Position numbers and translations under genes: made by a program. Positions 52,462-62,281 of a stretch of 64,000 bases of DNA are shown piece by piece (the first letter of the stretch is position 1; every line of letters starts with the position of its first letter). The notes under the pieces were generated by a model. That model searched no databases. It was not told where the DNA came from and saw only the letters and a list, made by a program, of their open reading frames with translations. The DNA comes from an uncultured bacterium. Lineage in GTDB: Bacteria; Cyanobacteriota; Vampirovibrionia; Gastranaerophilales; Gastranaerophilaceae. The DNA lies in NCBI GenBank assembly GCA_900551915.1, contig URXT01000001.1:1-64000 (forward strand). Reading direction: 5' to 3'.

Positions 52462-53353
52462 TTAGTATGTCATAGTCCAATTTTCTTCAATAACTCTTGC
52501 GGTGCAGCCATATCCGGTGCTGTTTGCAGGAACCTTTTTGCCGGGCCAACCGCAGAGCATTTCATTTGTTTTCCAGTACATATTACGATTGCCATTAGAA
52601 TATACTAGTCCGTAGTATGGATGTATAAGCCCTTTATTGTCCATTCTAAACAGAAAAATATCACGTCCGATAGTGTTTGGTTTTTTATCTCCATTCACAT
52701 CAACTGTAATTGAATTCCATTCTGCTCCTTCGGTCTTGGGCATTATTTTTATTTTTATCCCATCAGCTGTCATGAATGAAAAGTTTGTTTCGCTGAAACC
52801 GTTTTCTTGAAAAACCCCGGATAACTGATAGGTGGGTGTTGTACAAGCATTATTTCCATATTTGCACATTTTTGTAATGTTAAACAGTTTTTTCATTTTG
52901 GATTCCATTTGGTTGTTCCAATCTTCATCGCTAACCTCGCCGACAAAACCTAAACAAGCGACATCTTCACATCCTGTTTGATACTTCATTAAATTGATTC
53001 CTTGGGAAAACACAGTGTAAAATTTTTTTAAAGTTGTGACGTTAACCATATTTTGCTGACGCTGTATTAAACTTGGCAGCGTCATAGCTGCAATGATTCC
53101 GATAATACCTAGTGTAATCAGAACTTCTGCCATAGTGAATGCAACGCACGGCTTCTTGAGAAAATTGCAGTTGCGTCTTAAGCCGGCATTATTGTGCAAA
53201 AGCAGAGTTCGTCTTTTAAATTCGGACTTTTGTTTGAAAATCGTGAGAAAACGTGACTTGTACTTGTGTCCTAATCCTGTGCCAATATGTAAAAGTAGAC
53301 TTTGTCTACCCCCCCCCCCGAGCCTTTCTTTCAGTCATATCAATGGTTTTCAT
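52462..53353 (-). CDS. Phase-variable prepilin-like gene, OFF with 11 G
   Basis: RBS AGGAGG and ATG at 53353 open MKTIDMTERKAR, then 11 G (53309-53319) bring a TAG immediately after the tract. With 10 G (or 13) the frame continues (GGGRQSLLLHIG) through a long, basic 71-residue leader into VA/FTMAEVLITLGIIGIIAAMTLP, giving a protein of about 296 residues. The mid-motif DVNGDKKPNTIGRDIF and the end ENWTMTY match the family. The longer leader distinguishes it from the 33 and 43 kb members. As given it encodes a 15-codon peptide. Miscounting of the run is possible. Confidence 0.82.
53309..53319 (-). repeat. Poly-G tract (11 G, minus strand), one over read-through
   Basis: Eleven consecutive C on the plus strand; 10 or 13 would open the frame. 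Confidence 0.9.
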
Positions 53354-53483
53354 ACTTTCCTCCTTTTTTGTTTGCAAATAAAAAACCTTTATTATAATAC
53401 TAAAATTTTTAGATTTTTTCAAGATTGATAATAAACCTTTTTTATGCTAATCTTTTTGAAGAATAAGAGTTAGGGAGAAAAAG

Positions 53484-55961
53484 ATGAAAGAATCATATTA
53501 TCCTCAGGAAATAGAAAAGAAATGGCAGAAGGTTTGGGAAGAGAATAAAGCTTTCAAAACCCCGGACAATAGTGATAAGCCGAAATATTACGCCCTTTCA
53601 ATGTTTCCTTACCCGTCAGGGAAACTTCATATGGGGCACGTAAGAAATTATACAATTACAGATGTAATTGCTCGTTATAAAAAGATGAACGGGTTTAATG
53701 TCCTTCACCCGATGGGCTGGGACAGCTTCGGACTTCCGGCCGAAAACGCCGCAATGAAGCATGGTGCAAACCCTGAAACCTGGACTGACGAAAATATTGC
53801 TTATATGACAAAACAGCTAAAAATGCTCGGGCTTTCATACGATTGGGACAGAGAAGTCACTACCTGCAAACCAGATTATTACAAATGGACTCAATGGCTG
53901 TTTTTGCAGCTTTATAAAAAAGGTCTGGCTTACAAAAAAGAAGCCGCTGTTAACTGGTGCGAAGAATGCGGAACAGTTCTTGCAAACGAACAGGTAATCG
54001 ACGGCAAATGCTGGCGATGCGACCATGTTGTCGAGAAAAAATATTTGTCACAGTGGTTCTTGAAAATTACCGATTATGCCGAAGTTCTTCTTGAAGATTT
54101 GGACAAACTTCCGGGCTGGGGCGACAACGTTAAAACAATGCAGGCAAACTGGATTGGAAAATCTCAAGGTGCGCTTTTGAGGTTTAAAGTCAAAGAAATT
54201 CCGGGAATGGAAGTTCCGGTTTACACAACACGCCCTGATACGGTTTACGGCATAACATATCTGGTTGTTGCGCCGGAATACAAAGATATTGAAAAACTTA
54301 CAACTCCCGAAAACAAAGCCGCGGTTGAAGAATATCGTGCAAACGCACGCAAAATGACCGAGATAGAAAGACTTTCAACCGAGCGTGTCAAAACAGGTGT
54401 TCCGCTTGGAACTCACTGTATAAATCCGTTTAACGACGAAGAATTCCCGCTCTGGACAGCGGATTACGCGCTTGTTGAATATGGAACCGGTGCTGTAATG
54501 GCTGTTCCGACTCACGATACGCGCGATTTTGACTTTGCGAAAAAATATAATCTTCCGATGAAAGTCGTAATTGAAAATCCTGAAAATCCGTCCGACTGCA
54601 AGGTTGAAGCTTACACAGAACCCGGAGTTATGGTTAATTCCGGCGAATTCAACGGAATGAAAAACGAAGAAGCTAAAAAAGCGATTACCGAAAAGGCTGT
54701 GAGAGAAGGTTTCGGTGAGTTTAAAACACAATACCGCCTCCGCGACTGGCTTGTTTCGCGTCAGAGATACTGGGGCGCGCCGATTCCGGTTGTTTATTGC
54801 GAAAAATGCGGAATTCAGCCCGTTCCGGAAGACCAGCTTCCCGTAATGCTTCCGAAAGACGTTGATTTCAGTGTTGTCGGCAAATCACCGATTACAACTT
54901 CAAAAACCTTTGTTGAAACCACCTGCCCTTGCTGCGGCGGGCCCGCAAAACGCGAAACCGACACAATGGATACTTTTGTATGTTCAAGCTGGTATTATTT
55001 GAGATATTCAGATGCGAAAAATGCTGACAAGCCGTTTGACAGAGAATTAGTAAACAAATGGCTTCCGGTTGACCAGTATGTCGGAGGAATTGAGCATGCA
55101 ATTCTTCACCTTTTATATTCAAGATTTTTCACAAAAGCGTTGAGAGATTTGGGGCTTTTGGATTTCGACGAACCTTTCAAAAATCTTCTGACGCAGGGAA
55201 TGGTTTTGAAAGACGGCTCCAAAATGTCCAAATCAAAAGGCAACACGGTTGATCCTGATGAAATCTTTGAAAATTACGGTGCAGATACCGCAAGATTGTT
55301 TATTCTCTCAGATTCACCGCCGGCAAGAGATTTCGACTGGTCAGATGCAGGTGTTGAAGGCTGTTACAAATTCCTGAACAGGGTTTGGAGACTGATTTCT
55401 TCAAATGCCGGAAATCTCACACTTGATTACAAGCTGGAATTCCCGCTCAAGAAAGAAAACGACGACCTTGTACGCAAGGTTCATATGGCAATCAAAGGAA
55501 TTTCAATTGATATTGCAAACGACTTCCAGTTCAATACGGTAATTTCAAAATACCGCGAACTCGTGAACGCAATTTACGATTGGCAGGGCAAAAAATCACA
55601 GCTTGATAATGAAGACAAACAGGTTGTAAGTTTTGCAATCCTTTCTTTAATCAAACTTATGTCACCTGTTGCGGTTCACCTGACAGAAGAGGCCTGGCAT
55701 GAACTCGGCGCAAAAACTTCAATTCACGAAGAAGAATGGCCGAAATGGGACGAAAATCTTGCAAAAGCAAGTTCAATTACGCTGATTGTTCAGGTTAACG
55801 GCAAGCTTAAGGACAAGATTGAAGCCGATGAAGCGTTGAATGAAAATGAATTAAAAGCTCTTGCGCTTGAAAGTCCGAAGGTTAAAGAATTAACCGATGG
55901 CAAGACAATTGTAAAAACAATTGTTGTTCCGAAAAAGCTGGTCAATATTGTTGTAAAATAA
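53484..55961 (+). CDS. leuS: Leucyl-tRNA synthetase
   Basis: An 825-residue class I synthetase. The HIGH-type motif is in PYPSGKLHMGHVRNY; the CP1 editing domain (TTRPDTVYG, TGAVMAVPTHD) and a zinc domain (CEKCGIQPVP, TCPCCGG) are present; KMSKSKGNTVDP is the second signature; the anticodon-binding and C-terminal domains follow. Length is normal. RBS AGGGAG. It is divergent from the pilin gene. Confidence 0.97.
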   Translation: MKESYYPQEIEKKWQKVWEENKAFKTPDNSDKPKYYALSMFPYPSGKLHMGHVRNYTITDVIARYKKMNGFNVLHPMGWDSFGLPAENAAMKHGANPETWTDENIAYMTKQLKMLGLSYDWDREVTTCKPDYYKWTQWLFLQLYKKGLAYKKEAAVNWCEECGTVLANEQVIDGKCWRCDHVVEKKYLSQWFLKITDYAEVLLEDLDKLPGWGDNVKTMQANWIGKSQGALLRFKVKEIPGMEVPVYTTRPDTVYGITYLVVAPEYKDIEKLTTPENKAAVEEYRANARKMTEIERLSTERVKTGVPLGTHCINPFNDEEFPLWTADYALVEYGTGAVMAVPTHDTRDFDFAKKYNLPMKVVIENPENPSDCKVEAYTEPGVMVNSGEFNGMKNEEAKKAITEKAVREGFGEFKTQYRLRDWLVSRQRYWGAPIPVVYCEKCGIQPVPEDQLPVMLPKDVDFSVVGKSPITTSKTFVETTCPCCGGPAKRETDTMDTFVCSSWYYLRYSDAKNADKPFDRELVNKWLPVDQYVGGIEHAILHLLYSRFFTKALRDLGLLDFDEPFKNLLTQGMVLKDGSKMSKSKGNTVDPDEIFENYGADTARLFILSDSPPARDFDWSDAGVEGCYKFLNRVWRLISSNAGNLTLDYKLEFPLKKENDDLVRKVHMAIKGISIDIANDFQFNTVISKYRELVNAIYDWQGKKSQLDNEDKQVVSFAILSLIKLMSPVAVHLTEEAWHELGAKTSIHEEEWPKWDENLAKASSITLIVQVNGKLKDKIEADEALNENELKALALESPKVKELTDGKTIVKTIVVPKKLVNIVVK

Positions 55962-55999
55962 ATTGCCAATTTAAGGTTATTCGTATAACTCAAAGTAAA

Positions 56000-56038
56000 A
56001 ACAGGTGTTTGGTTTAATCAAATGCCTGTTTTATTTTT
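56000..56038. terminator. Terminator between leuS and the GNAT-like gene
   Basis: AAACAGGTGTTTGGTTTAATCAAATGCCTGTTT-type hairpin followed by a T-rich stretch; it overlaps the last codons of the convergent gene. Confidence 0.65.
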
Positions 56039-56638
56039 AGGCAAGTACATTGAAAGGCACCAGCTTCTGTATGGCCGTGGAAAAGGAGTTTTGTTTTTCA
56101 TTAATTTGTCAATGCATTCAATCTGATAATTGCTCTGTGAATTAAAACCTAAACTTCTGTAAAAATAGAACGGCGGATTGTCTGAGTTAACTGCGTCAAG
56201 GTGAATACGTCCCTTACAATTAAATCTTCTGCTTTCGCATAGTGCCAGATGAAGAAGTTTTTTCCCGGTGCCTTTTCTTAATTCCTCTGCCTTCAGTTTC
56301 TGCACATAAAAGGACTCGTAAAAACTCATGTTTGGATAATAATCCAAACTGTCAACAAGTTCTGGAAAACCTTTCATTAAACCAAGTTTTTTAAAAGAAT
56401 ATTTACCGGTTGTTTTGTCAAATTTCATTGAAGAAAGAATATATGTGTTATTTAATTTGCAGACAATTTCTTTTACTTTTTTACTAAACGGTTTTATCTC
56501 CATTAAAGATTGTATATGAAAATCTTTTTTTAGTTTGTCAAATTTTTGTAAGTTTTTGTAATTTTGTAAGGTTTTCTGAAAGCTTGAGCTGATTCTTGCT
56601 ATATTAATAAAATTATATATGTTATTAATTATTCCCAT
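56018..56638 (-). CDS. GNAT-like acetyltransferase
   Basis: A 206-residue protein whose C-terminal half has the GNAT pattern: FYVQKLKAEELRKGTGKKLLHLAL (motif A, with R-x-x-G-x-G/K) and PFYFYRSLGF (motif B). The N-terminal ~50 residues are helical and unassigned. I choose the ATG at 56638; the longer frame starts with a TTG. The substrate is unknown. It overlaps the terminator region of leuS. Confidence 0.75.
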   Translation of the reverse strand: MGIINNIYNFINIARISSSFQKTLQNYKNLQKFDKLKKDFHIQSLMEIKPFSKKVKEIVCKLNNTYILSSMKFDKTTGKYSFKKLGLMKGFPELVDSLDYYPNMSFYESFYVQKLKAEELRKGTGKKLLHLALCESRRFNCKGRIHLDAVNSDNPPFYFYRSLGFNSQSNYQIECIDKLMKNKTPFPRPYRSWCLSMYLPKNKTGI

Positions 56639-56722
56639 ACATCTAAAGTAAAACAAACCTTTTAAATTTTTTGCTATTAAATTATATTAAAAATTTATAA
56701 CATTCGATACACGCGGGGATTT

Positions 56723-58147
56723 ATGTATTATAATAACAATGTAGAGACAGTTTTAAGGGATAGAGTTTTGAATAAGAAGTATCATTTTATAGCAATCGGC
56801 GGAATTGGGATGAGTGGTCTTGCAAAATATTTGCTGGAAAATGGCTGTGAGGTTTCCGGTTCTGATATAAAAGACAGTAAATATATTGATAAATTAAGAA
56901 AATTAGGCGCAAAAGTTTTTATCGGGCACGAGGAAAGCAACCTGCCCGATGATTGTGTTGTTGTTGCAAGCACAGCAATCAAAGAAGATAACCCCGAACT
57001 TAAAAAAGCCAAAAGATTTGGTTTGTCAATTTTTCACCGCTCGGATTTACTTGCTGAAATCTCAAAACAGGATAAATTTTTTATTGGCTACTCAGGCACA
57101 CATGGCAAAACCACAACCAGCGGACTTGCTTCTTATGTTCTTGCTCTTGCCGGTTATGAACCCTCCTTTGTTGTCGGTGGTATAATTCCTGAATTGGGTG
57201 TGAATTCTCAATCAACAAAAGGTAAATATTTTGTCGCGGAACTTGATGAAAGCGACGGAACTATTGTAAAATATGCTCCTAATGTTTGTGTAATTAACAA
57301 TCTTGAACCCGACCATCTTGATTTTTACAAAGATGGAATGAAATCGCTTTTAGAAACTTTTGAAAAGTTTATCTCTAATATGAAGGACGATTCAATAATT
57401 TTGATTAACAATGATTGTGAAGTTTTGAAGCAGCTTCATGCACATAATGTTTTGACTTTCGGGTTGAATGAAGCGGATTATACGGCAAAAAATATCGTGT
57501 TTAATCAGGATTGTACAACCTTTGATATTTATTTTAAAGGTACGGTTTTAACTTCGCTTTCGATAATTCTTAAAGGCCGACACAATGTTTATAACGCGCT
57601 TTCGGTTGTCGCAAGCCTTCACCAGGCAGGCGTCGATATTGCGCAGGTTAAAAAACACTTTGCAACCTTTACCGGCATGGGCAGAAGATTTCAAAAAGTT
57701 GGTGAATTCGACGGAATTACCATTTATGATGATTACGCGCACCACCCGACCGAAATCAAAGCAACATTATCATGTGCTGAAAGTTTCAAAAACAAACGGG
57801 TGATTGCAGTATTTCAGCCGCACCGTTACAGCCGTTTGAAGAATCTTTGGGGTGATTTTCTCGGTGCATTTGAAGGTGTTGATAAAGTTGTTGTAACAGA
57901 TGTCTATGCGGCTTCTGAAGAGCCGGTTGCAGGAGTGACCGGAGCTGATTTTGCGGAAGACCTTTCTAAAAAAATCACTGTTCCCTGCAAGCATATTCCA
58001 GGAGATATGAAAGCTGTTGCAAAAGAGCTTTTCCCGCTTCTTGAAAACGGTGATGTTGTAATCGGACTCGGAGCCGGCACAATTACTGCACTTGGAAAAG
58101 AGCTTCTTGCATTGAATGAGGAAGGGATGGCAAATGTTGCAAAGTGA
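56723..58147 (+). CDS. murC: UDP-N-acetylmuramate--L-alanine ligase
   Basis: MurC adds L-Ala to UDP-MurNAc. The 474-residue Mur ligase has IAIGGIGMSGLAKYLL, the ATP loop GTHGKTTTSGLA, AELDESDGT, NLEPDHLD, GRHNVYNAL, DDYAHHPTEIKATL and FQPHRYSRL. It opens a murC-murB-ddl-ftsQ-nadE cluster in one direction, a cut-down dcw cluster. The RBS (GGGG at 8 bases) is modest. Confidence 0.96.
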   Translation: MYYNNNVETVLRDRVLNKKYHFIAIGGIGMSGLAKYLLENGCEVSGSDIKDSKYIDKLRKLGAKVFIGHEESNLPDDCVVVASTAIKEDNPELKKAKRFGLSIFHRSDLLAEISKQDKFFIGYSGTHGKTTTSGLASYVLALAGYEPSFVVGGIIPELGVNSQSTKGKYFVAELDESDGTIVKYAPNVCVINNLEPDHLDFYKDGMKSLLETFEKFISNMKDDSIILINNDCEVLKQLHAHNVLTFGLNEADYTAKNIVFNQDCTTFDIYFKGTVLTSLSIILKGRHNVYNALSVVASLHQAGVDIAQVKKHFATFTGMGRRFQKVGEFDGITIYDDYAHHPTEIKATLSCAESFKNKRVIAVFQPHRYSRLKNLWGDFLGAFEGVDKVVVTDVYAASEEPVAGVTGADFAEDLSKKITVPCKHIPGDMKAVAKELFPLLENGDVVIGLGAGTITALGKELLALNEEGMANVAK

Positions 58148-59033
58148 AGAAAATTATGATGTAAAAAAAATGACATCTTTCAAAATCGGCGGCGAAATTG
58201 CAAGAATGTATTTTCCGACAACGGTTGAAGAATTCACGCAAATAAAAAAGCTTGAGCCTGATGCTTTTGTTGCGGGAAATATGTCAAATATTCTTGTTTC
58301 ATCAGAAGGCTATGACGGTGTGGTGATTTGTACAAAGAAAATGGATGAAATCCGTTTTGAAGGAAATACTGTTTTTGCAGGCGCCGGAGTCCGCGGTACA
58401 AAACTTTCCAAAATGGCAGCCGAAAAGAACTTAAGTGGTCTGGAATTTATGGTTGCATTTCCGGGTTCTGTGGGCGGCGAGGTTTTTATGAATGCCGGCG
58501 CGCACGGGCAAATGATTGCAGATGTTTTGAAATCTGCCAAAATTTATTGCCCGGAAAACGGTGTAATAACTCTAACAAATTCGCAAATGGAATTCAGTTA
58601 CAGAGCTTCAATCTGCCAGAGAAAACCCTATTCGGTTTTGGAAGCAGAATTTGAACTTACACCTTCATCAAGTGAAAAAATTCAGGAGAAAATGAATGAA
58701 AATCTTTCGTTTCGCCAAAATAAACAGCCATCCTTGACTTTGCCTAATTGCGGAAGCACTTTCAGAAATCCGGAAGGGGATTCTGCGGGCAGACTGCTTG
58801 ATGCGGCGGGCGTTAAGGGGCTTGTTTCAGGCGGAGTTCATGTTTGGGAAAATCACGCGAATTTTATTATAAATGACGGCGACGCTACATCGTTAGATGT
58901 TTTGCGGCTTATGGATGAAATGTATTCATGTGTGAAATCAAAATTTAATATAGAATTGAAGCCCGAAGTCAGGTTTTTGGGCGGAAAAAATAAAGAAGAG
59001 GTTGAAATATGCAAAAAGTTGAAAATGATATAA
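58134..59033 (+). CDS. murB: UDP-N-acetylenolpyruvoylglucosamine reductase
   Basis: MurB reduces the enolpyruvyl group to lactyl with NADPH and FAD. The 299-residue protein has MTSFKIGGE, the FAD block GNMSNILVSSEG, GSVGGEVFMNAGAHG and NCGSTFRNPEGDSAG with the catalytic Ser. The ATG at 58134 follows GAGGAAGGG and overlaps murC by 14 bases; an ATG six codons upstream is the alternative. Confidence 0.95.
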   Translation: MLQSEENYDVKKMTSFKIGGEIARMYFPTTVEEFTQIKKLEPDAFVAGNMSNILVSSEGYDGVVICTKKMDEIRFEGNTVFAGAGVRGTKLSKMAAEKNLSGLEFMVAFPGSVGGEVFMNAGAHGQMIADVLKSAKIYCPENGVITLTNSQMEFSYRASICQRKPYSVLEAEFELTPSSSEKIQEKMNENLSFRQNKQPSLTLPNCGSTFRNPEGDSAGRLLDAAGVKGLVSGGVHVWENHANFIINDGDATSLDVLRLMDEMYSCVKSKFNIELKPEVRFLGGKNKEEVEICKKLKMI

Positions 59034-59965
59034 ATAAAAATGCTAAAATCGCGGTTCTTTGCGGCGGTTTGTCTACGGAAAAAGAAATTTCAATACGTTC
59101 AGGCAAGGGCTGCTTTGAAGCCTTGCAAAGGCTTGGTTATAAAAACGCAGAGATGGTCGTTGTGGATGAAGATATTGCTCTTAAACTTAAAAATGGCAAA
59201 TACGATTATGCGTTCAATGCTCTTCATGGAAAATTTGGAGAAGACGGATGTATTCAGGGCATTTTGGAAATCCTTCACCTTCCATACACAGGCTGCGGCG
59301 TTATGGCAAGTTCTTTGTGCATGAATAAAGAATTTACAAAACGAATTCTCTCAACAAATCCTGACATAATAATGGCAAAGTCTGCTTTTGTTCAAAAAGG
59401 CGACGATATTTTTGAAAAAACTAAAGATTTGACCTATCCGCTTTTTGTAAAACCTGTATCTGAAGGTTCAAGCTTCGGTATGACAAAAGTTGATAGAAAA
59501 GAAGACCTGAAAGTTGCTTATGACCTTGCAGTTAAGTATAATAGTGATGTTTTAATTGAAGAATTTATCGACGGCTTTTTTATAACCGTCGGCGTTCTTA
59601 CTGACGCCAAAACCGGTAAAAATTTTGCGACTGAAATTCTCGAAATAAGACCTAAAACCGAATGGTATGACTTTGAAGCAAAATACACAAGCGGAATGTC
59701 TGAATTTATTTGTCCGTCAAGTTTGTCAAAGGACGTCAGCGATAAAGTTAAGGAAATTTCAGTGAAAGCTTTTGAAACAGCAGGCTGCAGCGGCGTTTCA
59801 AGGGTTGATTTTATGATGAAAGATGATATTCCGTATCTTCTTGAAATCAACACAAGCCCCGGAATGACTGCGACAAGCGACCTTCCGGCGCAGGCTAAAG
59901 CAATGGGAATTTCCTATGATGAATTGGTTCAGATAATTTTAAACAGTGCAGGTTTGAATAAATAA
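59009..59965 (+). CDS. ddl: D-alanine--D-alanine ligase
   Basis: Ddl makes the D-Ala-D-Ala dipeptide of peptidoglycan. The 318-residue ATP-grasp enzyme shows AVLCGGLSTEKEISIRSG, LHGKFGEDGCIQG, PYTGCGVMASSLCMNKE, FVKPVSEGSSFGM and EINTSPGMTATSD. It overlaps murB by 25 bases, with GAGG as RBS inside the murB end. Confidence 0.96.
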   Translation: MQKVENDINKNAKIAVLCGGLSTEKEISIRSGKGCFEALQRLGYKNAEMVVVDEDIALKLKNGKYDYAFNALHGKFGEDGCIQGILEILHLPYTGCGVMASSLCMNKEFTKRILSTNPDIIMAKSAFVQKGDDIFEKTKDLTYPLFVKPVSEGSSFGMTKVDRKEDLKVAYDLAVKYNSDVLIEEFIDGFFITVGVLTDAKTGKNFATEILEIRPKTEWYDFEAKYTSGMSEFICPSSLSKDVSDKVKEISVKAFETAGCSGVSRVDFMMKDDIPYLLEINTSPGMTATSDLPAQAKAMGISYDELVQIILNSAGLNK

Positions 59966-59979
59966 ACGGCAGAAACAAC

Positions 59980-60846
59980 ATGGATGAAAATAACCACATA
60001 TCTGAAGATGAAATCGTAGACGGTAAAAAGCTTGTAAAACGTATGCAGCGAAGCCGTCAGGTTAGAAAAGGACGTAAACGTCAAAATGCGTTTCGAACTT
60101 TTTTGTGTCTGGTTATGAATGTTTTAATCATTTTGTCTTTGGTATATCTGACACAGATGCCTCAGTGGTATCTTGATGAAAACATTTTTTCGGTTTCCGA
60201 CAGCGGTGCGCTTGAGATTTTGAACAATAAAATAGTTTCGACGAAAAAAATTCTTGCTGCACTGAAGACCGTTGAAGTACCTGAGGTTCCTGTATATATG
60301 GCGAAAACCGATAATTTGAAAGAAAAACTTCTCCAGTTTCCGCCGGTTGAAGAGGTTTACATAAGAAGATATGCATTTCCGGCGCGTTTGCAGATTATCC
60401 TTAGAGAACGCGAACCGTTTATTACAATTTCGCCTGATGCTAAGGTTCAGCCTGTTGCATTTTTTACAAAAGACGGAAAACTTATCGGACGCGAATATCT
60501 TCCGCTTAAACCGGAGTTTAAAACACTTCTTGTTCTTTCATACGGCAACAAGGGCGATGATTACAGCAAATGGGATTTGAAAAAGCTTCAAAAACTTGAC
60601 AGAATTGCAAGATATATAGAGGTTTATTCAAAAGAACCGGTTGAATACGTTGACCTTCGAAATCCAGAGGATGTTTATGTGAAAATTAAATCTGTTAACA
60701 TCAGATTAGGAAGGCTTGACGAGCATGTTAATGAAAGAATTGAAAGAATTCCGTCTATTCTTCCGGAGGTTCAGCTTATGGATACAAAAATCAAGTATCT
60801 TGATTTGCGCTGGAAAGACACTAACTATTTAAAACTCGACAAATAG
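59980..60846 (+). CDS. ftsQ: Cell-division protein FtsQ/DivIB
   Basis: A 288-residue bitopic divisome protein. A basic cytoplasmic tail (1-~42, KRMQRSRQVRKGRKRQ) precedes a transmembrane helix (~46-66). A POTRA domain follows (LKEKLLQFPPVEEVYIRRYAFPARLQIILREREP), then the beta domain (PVAFFTKDGKLIGREYLPL). It links early and late division proteins. Position after ddl is the classic dcw order, but ftsA/ftsZ do not follow; nadE does. Confidence 0.88.
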   Translation: MDENNHISEDEIVDGKKLVKRMQRSRQVRKGRKRQNAFRTFLCLVMNVLIILSLVYLTQMPQWYLDENIFSVSDSGALEILNNKIVSTKKILAALKTVEVPEVPVYMAKTDNLKEKLLQFPPVEEVYIRRYAFPARLQIILREREPFITISPDAKVQPVAFFTKDGKLIGREYLPLKPEFKTLLVLSYGNKGDDYSKWDLKKLQKLDRIARYIEVYSKEPVEYVDLRNPEDVYVKIKSVNIRLGRLDEHVNERIERIPSILPEVQLMDTKIKYLDLRWKDTNYLKLDK

Positions 60847-60854
60847 GAGAAATT

Positions 60855-62261
60855 ATGAAAATCGAAATTGCCCAAATAAAATTAAAAACAGGAGATTTCA
60901 ACTTTAATTATGAAAATATAATCAAATATATTGAAAAGTCAGACGCCGGATTGATAATATTTCCTCGTTCTGATATTGAAGCGCTTGGCGGCAAAGACCT
61001 TGTTTATAACGAAGCCTGCCTTCAAAAGGAAGTTGAAATGTTTGAAAAAATTGCCGGAAAAAATTACCCGAAAACAATTTTAATCGGCGACGTTTTGATA
61101 AAAGATGAGATGGCAGAAGAGGTTGAGTTTTTTGAATTCGATGGCAGAAAAGTTTATGTTTCAGACAGCTTTATCGAAGATGTTGACTGTGATTTGTATG
61201 TGCTTTCACACAACAAATACTTTGCAATGAACACATACGACGCTTTTGTTGAAAGTATTGATGCAAAAACTGATTTTATTTTCATAAGTTCAATCGGAAT
61301 GGCAGATGAAAATATTTTTGCAGGCGGAAGTTTTGCCAAAAACAAAAATAACGAACTTGTTTTGCAGCTTCCTGTTTGTGAAGAGGTTTCAGCCGTAGTG
61401 GATTTTGAAAAACCTGCTGAATTTCATCCTGAAAACACGGAAGAAAGTGTTTATAAAGTAACAACTTTTGCACTGAGAGAATATTGTGAAAATACAGGAT
61501 TTAAAAAAGTAATTTTAGGCCTGTCAGGCGGTATTGACAGCGCTTTAACAGCTGCGCTTGCAGCTGAGGCTCTGGGCAGAGAAAATGTTTTGGGCGTTCT
61601 TATGCCGAGCATGTTTTCATCCGAAGGCAGCGTGACAGATTCGATAGCCCTGGCGCAAAATCTCGGGATTAAAACCATCAAACATTCGATAACGCCGCTT
61701 TTTGATAACTTTATGGAGAAAGTCGCTCATGAAAGACTTCATGATTTAGCGGAAGAGAATTTGCAGGCAAGATTGCGCGCTTTAATTTTAATGTTTTTCT
61801 CAAACCGCGACAATTACCTTCTTCTTTCAACCGGTAACAAATCCGAAGCTTCAATGGGCTACGGAACTTTGTACGGCGATTTGGCCGGCGGTTATAATTT
61901 GATTTGTGATTTGACAAAGACAAATGTGTACAAACTTGCCAATTATATTAACAGAAACGGCGAAATTATTCCGCAGGAGATTATAGACAAAGCGCCTTCC
62001 GCCGAGCTTCGTCCGAACCAGAAGGATCAGGATAGTCTGCCTGAATACGCCGTATTGGATGATATTATTGAAATGTATGTTGAAAAACTTTGTCCGTTAG
62101 AAGAAATTTATGAAAAATATGACAGGGCTTTGGTTGATGAAACTGTGAAGAAAATTCATCGGGCGCAATTTAAGCGTAAACAGTGCTGTTTAGGAGTAAG
62201 GTTGACTGAAAGGTCTTTTACAAACGGAGTTTCGTACCCTATTGTCCAAAGATATTTATAA
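60855..62261 (+). CDS. nadE: NAD+ synthase with degenerate glutaminase domain
   Basis: A 468-residue NadE. The synthetase half (~200-468) is complete: LGLSGGIDSALTAALA (PP-loop), STGNKSEASMGYGTLYGDLAGG, LRPNQKDQDSLPEY, FKRKQCCLGVRLT. The N-terminal nitrilase-like half is only ~180 residues, and the expected catalytic residues are absent: FPE reads FPR (residues ~38-40), no Lys motif is seen, and the CED region reads SDSF. The enzyme may therefore use ammonia directly, or an external glutaminase. It complements nadBC at 15.4-18 kb. RBS AGGAGAAATT. Confidence 0.9.
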   Translation: MKIEIAQIKLKTGDFNFNYENIIKYIEKSDAGLIIFPRSDIEALGGKDLVYNEACLQKEVEMFEKIAGKNYPKTILIGDVLIKDEMAEEVEFFEFDGRKVYVSDSFIEDVDCDLYVLSHNKYFAMNTYDAFVESIDAKTDFIFISSIGMADENIFAGGSFAKNKNNELVLQLPVCEEVSAVVDFEKPAEFHPENTEESVYKVTTFALREYCENTGFKKVILGLSGGIDSALTAALAAEALGRENVLGVLMPSMFSSEGSVTDSIALAQNLGIKTIKHSITPLFDNFMEKVAHERLHDLAEENLQARLRALILMFFSNRDNYLLLSTGNKSEASMGYGTLYGDLAGGYNLICDLTKTNVYKLANYINRNGEIIPQEIIDKAPSAELRPNQKDQDSLPEYAVLDDIIEMYVEKLCPLEEIYEKYDRALVDETVKKIHRAQFKRKQCCLGVRLTERSFTNGVSYPIVQRYL

Positions 62262-62281
62262 AAACCCGAATTGTCGGGTCT

